From assembly GCF_004963255.1 (NCBI RefSeq), contig NZ_SUGA01000019.1, forward strand, positions 1 through 46,967: DNA of 46,967 bases, given 5' to 3'. Shown here piece after piece: positions 41,436 to 46,967 of the stretch (position 1 is the stretch's first letter; each line of letters starts with the position of its first letter). The notes under the pieces are model-generated. The model was not told the origin of the DNA. It was given only the letters and a program-made list of their open reading frames with translations, and did not search any database. A program made the position numbers and the translations under genes. Source of the stretch: Mesorhizobium sp. Lineage in GTDB: Bacteria > Pseudomonadota > Alphaproteobacteria > Rhizobiales > Rhizobiaceae.

Positions 41436-41465
41436 CGCCCGCCACCTGCCCCCAGGTGGTGGGCG
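41436..41465. repeat. Strong imperfect hairpin
   Basis: CGCCC-GCCACCTG and CAGGTGGTGGGCG can form a stem of about 12 pairs with one mismatch around a CCCC loop. It lies in the 282-base gap between the divergent DUF768 genes and the small gene at 41565. No T-run follows. Confidence 0.3.
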
Positions 41466-41564
41466 AACTGACGACAAAGCGCTCAGCCCTTACCGGGCCG
41501 GGGATGTTCTCGTGCCTGACGCCGGGCATCCGGAACGCGGCGTTGGACAGTAAAGGAGGCAAGC

Positions 41565-41747
41565 ATGCTCACCACGACATTGGAAAGCAGGGTGGCGGGT
41601 TTGCAGGACAGGCTGAAAGCCGCCAAGCTCAGCATGGATGACATGCTGGCCTTCCAGAAGGTCGCTGACGTGCTGGACAATGGCCATGGCGGCATCGACC
41701 TCGACGACCTGATCGCGCTGTCGTTTGTGGTGGAGGATGAGGATTAA
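41565..41747 (+). CDS. Small acidic helical protein
   Basis: A 60-residue protein with a helical N-terminal half ('ESRVAGLQDRLKAAKLSMDDML') and an acidic, hydrophobic tail (DLDDLIALSFVVEDED). Its start has one of the strongest ribosome binding sites in the window (AAAGGAGG, 5 bases before the ATG). The family is not recognised. It is followed by the decayed MoaD-like copy. Confidence 0.65.
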   Translation: MLTTTLESRVAGLQDRLKAAKLSMDDMLAFQKVADVLDNGHGGIDLDDLIALSFVVEDED

Positions 41748-41781
41748 GGGGGAGACGGGAGGCGTCCGGCTTGGACGAGAT

Positions 41782-42003
41782 TCTCCCTCTGGGGGATCGC
41801 TCAGGGCTGTGGACGGAGGTAAAGGCAAGGCGCGACATCGCGGCCAAGGACCATCAGGGAGCTATTCTGCAAGCTGGCGGCATAGTGTCCCGGCATCGAA
41901 CCCTAGATCGACCGCGGGATCGCGGTGACGATCGACGGATGATCTACCGGAACAATTGGAGCCAGGAACTGCCAAAGGACGCGGAGAATTTCCTACCCGT
42001 TTG
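41782..42003 (+). pseudogene. Decayed MoaD/ThiS-like gene copy
   Basis: Reading this stretch in successive frames recovers a degraded copy of the MoaD-like gene at 40009: 'GSLRAVDGGK' in one frame, then REL-F-KLA...PGIEP...IDRGIAV in another, interrupted by two TAG stops, and 'MIYRNNWSQELPKDAENFLP' in a third. The order, spacing and many identical bases match the intact gene. Two frame changes plus two stops show it is no longer translated. It is either a local duplicate or remnant of a second molybdoenzyme operon. Confidence 0.85.
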
Positions 42004-42199
42004 GTGTAGGGTGATGGACGGACACTCCCTCCGCCAGTCAACCCCTAAAATGTCTTGGAAACCGTGGGGTTTGGCGATTTTCGGTTAGTGACCGACTAAC
42101 CAATCTACTAACCAGCAATCGCTTGACTGCCCCAATGACGCCGCTTCGGCGCTCCGGAAACTAACGCGCAGCCCTTTGTTTCGTTAGAATGGTGGTCGG

Positions 42200-42601
42200 A
42201 TGGAGCAAAGTGATTCGCCAACGATTGCTAAAGCAATCCAAGTTGTAGTGGACCGTGAAAAGCCGTGGTTTGATTTGGCTCGAATGGTCCTAACTGCCCT
42301 TGGGTTTGCGATTGCGTGCTTCGTTGGTGTAAAGTACGCGATCGAAAAACATACCTCATGGTACGACCTAGTTATTCGCCTGCTGCCGCTGGTTGCCCCG
42401 GTATGCTTTGCGGCCTTTATATGCATAAGAATGGTGGCTATAGTCCATCAGATAGGCGATGCTCTGATACCAATTCTGACAGGATCACGGCGAGAAATGC
42501 CGATGCTTCTTCAAATATTTTTGGTGGTTTTTCTCCTTTTCATCTCCCTGTCGGCGGGCGGCATCATTTACTTAACAGTGGCGGCTTTAACTCATCAATA
42601 A
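42200..42601 (+). CDS. Three-helix membrane protein, accessory
   Basis: A 133-residue protein with three hydrophobic helices (about 28-45, 60-80, 100-128). The N-terminus is polar. GGTGGTCGG just upstream of the ATG gives weak initiation support. The codon usage is less GC-rich than the chromosomal genes to the left, consistent with an acquired segment. No known domain is recognised. Confidence 0.6.
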   Translation: MEQSDSPTIAKAIQVVVDREKPWFDLARMVLTALGFAIACFVGVKYAIEKHTSWYDLVIRLLPLVAPVCFAAFICIRMVAIVHQIGDALIPILTGSRREMPMLLQIFLVVFLLFISLSAGGIIYLTVAALTHQ

Positions 42602-42840
42602 GCCTGGGCGCTCGCGGAACGGCGATTATCGCCGATGGTGTCCGACGCACTCTTAAGCTCTCGTGTGACTGGCGTTGCCGCGCTCCGACCAGCGCATCGA
42701 GCCGCTCTTGAAGGTGTCCATTAAGCACAATCATTTCCTTTAGCGCCTTCAGGGGGGCCTTTTGTGAAGGCAATGAATTTGTCGGCGGAGGCTTGCAATG
42801 CCGCCTCCTGCCGACTGTCGAGCCTGACAATGCGGTCCAT
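42564..42840 (-). pseudogene. LexA-box-controlled gene broken by a C-run frameshift
   Basis: ATG at 42840 has AGGAG eight bases upstream and opens a frame (MDRIVRLDSRQEAALQ...) that stops after 39 codons. At codons 28-30 the coding strand has a run of six C (plus-strand G6 at 42752-42757). Removing one C continues into a second frame with coherent coding: 'PLKALKEMIVLNGHLQERL', giving an intact helical protein to 42564. The break is therefore a one-base insertion, real or from sequencing. A LexA box lies 32-46 bases upstream. The last part overlaps the convergent gene at 42200-42601. The product's role is unknown, but it should be SOS-inducible. Confidence 0.6.
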
Positions 42841-42871
42841 TTCATTGACTCCTAATGGTCGATGCCATAGC

Positions 42872-42886
42872 GAACAAAATGGGAAC
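42872..42886 (-). promoter_or_regulatory. LexA box in front of the broken SOS gene
   Basis: On the minus strand the site reads GTTC-CCATTTT-GTTC, an exact GTTC-N7-GTTC alphaproteobacterial LexA box. It ends 32 bases before the ATG at 42840, the normal distance for LexA control. The divergent zinc-ribbon gene at 42941 starts 55 bases to the other side and might also be affected. Confidence 0.75.
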
Positions 42887-42940
42887 AAAATTGTCAAGCT
42901 CGAATTGACTTGGCAAGGAATTTGTTCCTATTCGTGTCCC

Positions 42941-43264
42941 ATGCCCGAACAGCCGCCAAAGCGCCGAACAACCATCTGGTTCCTCAGTTCCGCCGTCCAG
43001 CACGGGCAGTTGGTGTGGGTTGATTGCGGCTACTGCCATGACCGTCATGGCCGGCGCTACTACGATCCCGGCGACCTCATTCAGGTCTTCGGCGATGTCG
43101 ACGTGAGGCGCCTCAACCGTGCGATGAAATGCGAGCGCTGCGGTCGAAGCGACAACATCGAATGCGATGTCATCGTGCCGGTCGCGGCCGAGCGCGAGCG
43201 GATGAACGTGCGCCGTCTCGTTGAGATCAAGATCCGGAAAAGCCCCGTCTGGCGCGGCGAATGA
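42941..43264 (+). CDS. Small zinc-ribbon protein
   Basis: A 107-residue basic protein with two CxxC pairs: Cys29/Cys32 (CGYC) and Cys64/Cys67 (CERC), spaced 31 residues apart as in a zinc ribbon. Between them lies 'YYDPGDLIQVFGDVDVRRLNRAMK', which reads like a strand and a helix. Such small ribbons often bind nucleic acid or a protein partner. There is no good ribosome binding site before the ATG. It is divergent from the LexA-box gene; the LexA site lies between them. Confidence 0.7.
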   Translation: MPEQPPKRRTTIWFLSSAVQHGQLVWVDCGYCHDRHGRRYYDPGDLIQVFGDVDVRRLNRAMKCERCGRSDNIECDVIVPVAAERERMNVRRLVEIKIRKSPVWRGE

Positions 43265-43274
43265 CAGACAAATC

Positions 43275-43631
43275 TCACCGCGATATTCTCTGCTGGAATT
43301 GGTGTTCCGTCCGCAAATTCATCAGTTGATACGCACCGGTCACTATTCCTGACAACGGAGATTGACGGCAATAGTTGTCCATCCACAGGAAGGCTTGATC
43401 CCTACTAATAGGGGCGCCGGCAGCCCGCCAAAACTCTGTGCCAGAGGCGAGCGCGAGCCCATTAATTAGGCCGAGCAAATACCCTTCAAGAACAGCAGAC
43501 TGGCCTTCGGCCCTCGATTTGACCCATTCCCCACAGTCAACAACGCCCTCAACGGCGATCCCTGCAAATGCAGACGGCGGCGCGCCAAACAAGCAGATTG
43601 CGAACCCAAAACAGACCGTACGGCACCACAT
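43275..43631 (-). CDS. Small exported protein with two cysteines
   Basis: A 118-residue protein with a signal peptide (MWCRTVCFGFAICLFGAPPSAFA, cleavage at about residue 23). The mature part has Cys33 and Cys88 ('DCGEWV', 'DNYCRQSP') that could form a disulfide in the periplasm. GGGGGAGGAT before the ATG supports the start. The 'Y-C-R-x-x-P' ending resembles small Rap1a/HdeA-like periplasmic proteins, but that is only a loose similarity. It overlaps the remnant of a SRAP gene. Confidence 0.65.
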   Translation of the reverse strand: MWCRTVCFGFAICLFGAPPSAFAGIAVEGVVDCGEWVKSRAEGQSAVLEGYLLGLINGLALASGTEFWRAAGAPISRDQAFLWMDNYCRQSPLSGIVTGAYQLMNLRTEHQFQQRISR

Positions 43632-43809
43632 ATCCTCCCCCTCCGTGATCTAGGCGCTTAAAGCAATGGCAGTTGCCCGCTAGCGTCGGCTCCCTGCCGA
43701 AAATTGATCTGCGCGCGGCTGGCTTATCGACTATCACCAGAGCATCGTCCGGCGCTGTCCATTCGCGGATGGCGTCTTGGCTGGTGGTGATGTTGTAGAG
43801 ATTGCACAT
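43549..43809 (-). pseudogene. SRAP/YedK-family remnant
   Basis: The frame begins MCNLYNITTSQDAIRE, the unmistakable start of the SRAP (YedK/HMCES) family, in which Cys2 forms the crosslink to abasic sites in single-stranded DNA after Met removal. Immediately afterwards it jumps to 'PDDALVIVDKPAA', which matches the far C-terminal end of rhizobial SRAP proteins. About 180 residues, including the active-site core Asn, Glu and His, are missing, so an internal deletion has fused the two ends. The rest of the frame reads into the neighbouring gene. It cannot function as SRAP. Confidence 0.7.
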
Positions 43810-43872
43810 TGCAGGCAAGGTGCCTCATTGTGATCACAGTGCCAACCCGAATCAAGATTCACAGGCAACAGA

Positions 43873-44517
43873 ATGGTCCGTTTAATTCCGTCCCGAGCGA
43901 ATTCGATCAAATTTGGGTCGGTTGCATTATCGGTTGATGAATTAATTCAAATTATTGAAGGGCAACAATTCTCAAAGGTATCGGCAAAAAACAAGAGCAT
44001 CGCCTTCGATGATTTGGCCGACCTCAAAAAGAATAAAGCCCTCTTAGTTGGCAATCCAACCCTAAGATGCGATGATATTGGAATTGACTTCGATGGATTT
44101 TTCGGTCAATCGATAAATATTTATGGAAATTCTGAACATAGCTACAGCGCCGCGAAGGCAATAGAGGCAGAATTTAGAGCAAGAAAGACGATTGGAGATT
44201 ATGTAAGGGATAACCAAAAAATTGTCACAATTCCATACTGGTTCGTTCTAGCAAGTTTTATTGGAATTAAGCTTTCAGACAAGAAATCACCATCGATGGA
44301 TGTTTACTTTGAATTTTTTACGTCGAAAGTTGTTCCAGTAGTATTTTCGATAGCATTTATCATATATTTGAACGCTGGCTATATACATTACATCCGGAAG
44401 GCAGTTTATTATAGAGCGTCCGAAGGATTTTTCCGCAGGAACATAGAAAAGATCATTGTTGGAGCGATCGGCATCATCGTAGGTGCGGGTATCAAGTCTA
44501 TCCTTGACCGATTCTGA
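43873..44517 (+). CDS. AT-rich accessory membrane protein
   Basis: A 214-residue protein with an N-terminal soluble domain (about 1-115) and three C-terminal membrane helices (about 119-135, 152-172, 191-210). Its DNA is visibly far more AT-rich than any other gene here (codons such as AAA, ATT, GAT and TTT predominate), a clear sign of horizontal acquisition. No known domain is recognised. It is flanked by the SRAP remnant and, convergently, the TIR/NDT-like gene, which suggests it belongs to the same accessory island. A two-gene defence unit with the latter is possible but not shown. Confidence 0.7.
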   Translation: MVRLIPSRANSIKFGSVALSVDELIQIIEGQQFSKVSAKNKSIAFDDLADLKKNKALLVGNPTLRCDDIGIDFDGFFGQSINIYGNSEHSYSAAKAIEAEFRARKTIGDYVRDNQKIVTIPYWFVLASFIGIKLSDKKSPSMDVYFEFFTSKVVPVVFSIAFIIYLNAGYIHYIRKAVYYRASEGFFRRNIEKIIVGAIGIIVGAGIKSILDRF

Positions 44518-44695
44518 ACGAACGGAGGCATTCTCCGCCCCGGTCCTTGAATTTTAATCGCTTTTCAGAACGACCAACCTTTTCGACCAGCCATTCGTTG
44601 TGAATTGTGAATCCAGCGCCCGTTTGAAATGTTTGCTGCTCAACAGTTGCGTTGCGTTCCTGCACCCGAGTGTGGGAGGTCCAGCCAAAAACTCT

Positions 44696-45613
44696 TTACG
44701 CGTTTTGCGCCGGAACAATTTTTATGTTCTTAACATGCGGATGCGATTTTACTGCGCTCACCATTGAATTGCGGCGGGTATCCGAGATAAAGTCGTTAAA
44801 CTTAATTAGGATCAAATTTCCGAATGTGTAAATCGCGACGTTTTCCGAGGCGTCTCGCCAAACATCTCTTAAATAGGAATTCAGAGAACTAAGCTGTGCC
44901 TCCGTTATGTAATCCATAGTTTCTACAATAAGCGCAGTTCCACCCGGTGGCCTTTTTGAAAGGAATTTTTCTAGTTCAATATCAGCACGAGTTTGTCCGT
45001 ATCTAGCTATGGAAAGCACATCATCATTCTCGATCGCCGATAACCGTCTCGAAATTTCGCTAAGCTGCTGTTGGATAACGGCGGTTTCGGGCGCAGCACT
45101 TTCGGCTAGCTTTACGACGCCGCGAGCTCGAATGACTGGATTGTCTGGCTTGTAGTCGGGTTGCAGTACGGCGGTTAAGGCCCGCTGCAAGTCGCCTCTG
45201 GCCGCACGAAGTTCGGTCGGATCGGCATAGTCATAAGGGATTGCTCTGAATAATTTCACATCGAATGGGATGATCCCGCCCTTTTTTACGATGTGCACTA
45301 TCGGCAACTCCTTCATGTGCCTTATTCCAATTTCATAGAAGACGTTGGGGTTCAACTCCGTCATATCGGCGATCACTAAGTCGTCGTCCAAAAGGTGGCT
45401 AATGATTTGTGCATCGATCATACCGGGCTGGTCGATCTTATCCGCGCGAATCAATTCAAATTGATTGGTGAAATGAGCTTCAAGGACGTGTTCGATTATC
45501 TCGTGAAATAGCCAGTCGGCGTGTCGCCGTGTGGTGCTGCCTTCATCACCAATCGGACATACAACAAAGCATGATTTCTTCTTCGACCCCGCATTCGCCT
45601 TCGCATCCGGCAT
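44696..45613 (-). CDS. TIR/nucleoside-deoxyribosyltransferase-like protein
   Basis: A 305-residue protein. Residues about 13-130 resemble the NDT/TIR-like nucleotide-processing fold: 'CFVVCPIGDEGSTTRRHADWL', a central 'DLVIADMTELNPNVFYEIGIRH' with a Glu in the position of the catalytic nucleophile, and the strand 'LPIVHIV'. Residues about 165-200 form a short coiled coil ('IQQQLSEISRRLSAIEN'). The C-terminal about 100 residues appear to be a separate alpha/beta module of unknown type. This fold is common in effectors of anti-phage systems that consume NAD+ or nucleotides. GGGAGGG nine bases before the ATG supports the start. Function is inferred. Confidence 0.78.
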   Translation of the reverse strand: MPDAKANAGSKKKSCFVVCPIGDEGSTTRRHADWLFHEIIEHVLEAHFTNQFELIRADKIDQPGMIDAQIISHLLDDDLVIADMTELNPNVFYEIGIRHMKELPIVHIVKKGGIIPFDVKLFRAIPYDYADPTELRAARGDLQRALTAVLQPDYKPDNPVIRARGVVKLAESAAPETAVIQQQLSEISRRLSAIENDDVLSIARYGQTRADIELEKFLSKRPPGGTALIVETMDYITEAQLSSLNSYLRDVWRDASENVAIYTFGNLILIKFNDFISDTRRNSMVSAVKSHPHVKNIKIVPAQNA

Positions 45614-45688
45614 TTTGCCACCCTCCCATCCGATCGCGCTAAACTCGCCCGACGAATGTCTAAAAACAAGGGGTCGGCATGCAAGCTG

Positions 45689-46549
45689 TTAATCGTCTTC
45701 TCTAAAATCCTGCAACGAAGCGTGACGGAGATCTTCCTCGCCGCGCATGTGCTTGACGCGGCCGATCAAGCCCGGCTTGACCCATTGCGTTGCGGGTCGT
45801 TTCATGCCCTTGGGAGCTGTGCCGGGATGCTCTTGGACGCGCTGCCAAAGCCGCTCGCGCATTTCCCGATTCAATGTGATGAACGCCGCGCCGACATATC
45901 GTCCGGTGTCGCGTTCTGCCATTAAGGCGAATGCCGGCTTGCCGGCCTCACGTTCGACGCCGAGAATTTCGTACTCATCCAGGGCGTAGCATTTCGCCTT
46001 TAGCCAGGCTGTCGAAGAACCGCTGCGGTAGACGCTGTCCTTGCGTTTCGACACGACGCCTTCAAGGCCAGCCTGCTCGACAAGATGAAACACCGCGGCG
46101 CCTGTGCCGCGCAGTGCTTCGCTGAATTGGATGCGCTCTCCAGTCGGGATCATGGCTTGAGGAATGTCGCGCCGATCCACAAGCGGCATGTCGCGCAAAT
46201 CGTGGCCGTTGAGGTGCAGCAAATCAAAGGCGACGAAATAGAGGTCATGCTGCCGGCGAGTGATAGCCTTGCGCAACTCGCCAAAGTCGGAAAGTCCGGC
46301 ATCGTTTAAGACAATGACTTCGCCATCGATGATGGCACTCCCAACGTTGAGTGACGCAGCCGCATTGGCAAGGTCGCGGTATTTCGCCCTCCAGTCGAGG
46401 CCACGACGGGTGAAAATGCGAACGCCATCATCGTCTCGCACGATCTGCGATCTGTAGCCGTCAAACTTCACTTCGTGAAGCCACGCCTCACCCTCTGGTG
46501 GCCGGTCGACCAATGTGGGCATCAAAGGCGGGATGAACTTCAAACGCAT
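45689..46549 (-). CDS. ATP-dependent DNA ligase (LigD ligase-domain type)
   Basis: The 286-residue protein is a complete ATP-dependent ligase core: adenylation motif I K28-F-D-G-Y-R, motif III 'AFDLLHL', motif IV 'EGVVSKRKDSVY' and motif V 'WLKAKC', followed by an OB-fold domain. It resembles the ligase domain of LigD without its nuclease and polymerase domains, as in rhizobial stand-alone ligases. Such enzymes seal breaks in non-homologous end joining, but no ku gene is in the window. ATG at 46549 follows GGGG; a GTG at 46573 is an alternative. Confidence 0.93.
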   Translation of the reverse strand: MRLKFIPPLMPTLVDRPPEGEAWLHEVKFDGYRSQIVRDDDGVRIFTRRGLDWRAKYRDLANAAASLNVGSAIIDGEVIVLNDAGLSDFGELRKAITRRQHDLYFVAFDLLHLNGHDLRDMPLVDRRDIPQAMIPTGERIQFSEALRGTGAAVFHLVEQAGLEGVVSKRKDSVYRSGSSTAWLKAKCYALDEYEILGVEREAGKPAFALMAERDTGRYVGAAFITLNREMRERLWQRVQEHPGTAPKGMKRPATQWVKPGLIGRVKHMRGEEDLRHASLQDFREDD

Positions 46550-46626
46550 ACGCGGAACCCCAACAGATGCCACAAGGCACGTCGGCTAATTTAGTTCCGG
46601 AACATTTTAGATAAATTGAATGTTCA

Positions 46627-46815
46627 ATGCGTATGACAAAATTATCGGACCTTGGGCCGCCGATCATAGGTATCCGACACGGAAAGCAGCCGACGTGCGA
46701 AACCGAGCATTTTCATAGGTGTCCCCTCTGCGGCCAAGCGGTCGATTGGCGCGACCTGAGGCAAGTTATCTGGCATGAGCAGCCAAAACATTCCCCGCTA
46801 GAGCTGGACGCGTAG
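46627..46815 (+). CDS. Small CPxC protein (paralogue of the gene at 8057)
   Basis: A 62-residue protein with CPLCGQAVDWRDLRQVIWH followed by EQPKHSPLELDA. It has the same CPxC, Q-V, D-x-RQV, WHxQPxHxP and C-terminal L-x-A pattern as the gene at 8057-8248, about 15 identical positions in a 32-residue core. The CPxC and two His suggest a metal site. The upstream ribosome binding site is poor, and the start may be the next Met at 46633. It is divergent from the DNA ligase gene. Confidence 0.7.
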   Translation: MRMTKLSDLGPPIIGIRHGKQPTCETEHFHRCPLCGQAVDWRDLRQVIWHEQPKHSPLELDA

Positions 46816-46967
46816 AAAGGCTGGCGGACAACCCTTCCGCCGCACGCGCTGTTTCTAATCTCTTTTCGGGGCAACTAATCTTTTCAACTAAACCGCTGCC
46901 GCCTCGCGATCTCCTCCATCGCAACCGCCCTCGCCCGCGCCCTACTTCGCCGCCTTCCCCTTATCCG

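Noticed and set aside
41771..42088. A 105-codon open frame
   Set aside because: The homology to the MoaD-like gene is split among three frames with stops, so this frame is only part of a pseudogene.
42924..42938. Second LexA-like site GTTC-N7-TGTC
   Set aside because: The second half is TGTC rather than GTTC; one mismatch in the essential tetramer makes it unconvincing.
46942..46967. Possible C-terminal end of a minus-strand gene at the right edge
   Set aside because: Only eight codons (ending KAAK and a TAG) are visible, and another frame also stays open; too short to support.

Overview
The window looks like chromosomal DNA from a rhizobial alphaproteobacterium, most likely Mesorhizobium or a close relative. 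The evidence is the high GC content, two alphaproteobacterial LexA boxes (GTTC-N7-GTTC), a rhizobial type I secretion locus with an RTX/GH16 glycanase, tandem DUF768 genes, orphan Tad-pilus minor proteins, many small rhizobial orphan proteins, and a RIME-like intergenic palindrome. This assignment comes from reading the sequence; no database search was done.

Layout. 0.1-3.3 kb: a J-domain/winged-helix protein and three small exported or orphan proteins. 3.4-7.1 kb: a Tad-pilus block, with a TadG-like gene followed by two TadE-like genes on the minus strand and a second TadG-like gene divergent to them. 7.1-9.1 kb: small orphans, a small CPxC protein and a cupin. 9.2-14 kb: SOS-controlled DNA polymerase IV, a patatin-like lipase, a palindromic repeat, an SDR that lacks YxxxK, a small membrane protein and an AHSA1-type protein. 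14.2-18.8 kb: a secreted GH16 glycanase with its PrsD/PrsE-type ABC transporter and membrane fusion protein. 19.9-25.1 kb: an operon of OsmC, two flavoproteins and a MaoC hydratase, meeting a convergent gene that fuses a SARP-like DNA-binding region to an alpha/beta-hydrolase. 25.2-29.6 kb: an EamA transporter, small orphans, and a class III aminotransferase paired with a FAD amine oxidase. 29.9-36.2 kb: a coiled-coil protein, a Gly/Ala/Ser-rich exported protein, two AraC-type regulators, VanZ, an extended SDR and an Imm11-like orphan. 36.3-40.3 kb: a molybdenum hydroxylase operon (FAD, 2Fe-2S and Mo subunits) ending in a MoaD/ThiS-like gene. 40.4-42.0 kb: small proteins, two DUF768 genes and a decayed second copy of the MoaD-like gene.

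From about 42.0 kb to the end the sequence becomes accessory in character: parts are AT-rich, and there are broken genes and orphan membrane proteins. It holds a LexA-box-controlled gene broken by a C-run frameshift, a zinc-ribbon protein, an internally deleted SRAP (YedK) remnant, a strongly AT-rich membrane protein, a TIR/nucleoside-deoxyribosyltransferase-like protein (candidate defence effector), a stand-alone LigD-type DNA ligase and a second CPxC small protein.

The least explained parts are (i) the OsmC/flavoprotein/MaoC operon facing a regulator-hydrolase fusion, (ii) the accessory end with its SOS-linked broken genes and TIR/NDT-like protein, and (iii) the molybdoenzyme operon with its own MoaD-like protein and a nearby decayed copy.
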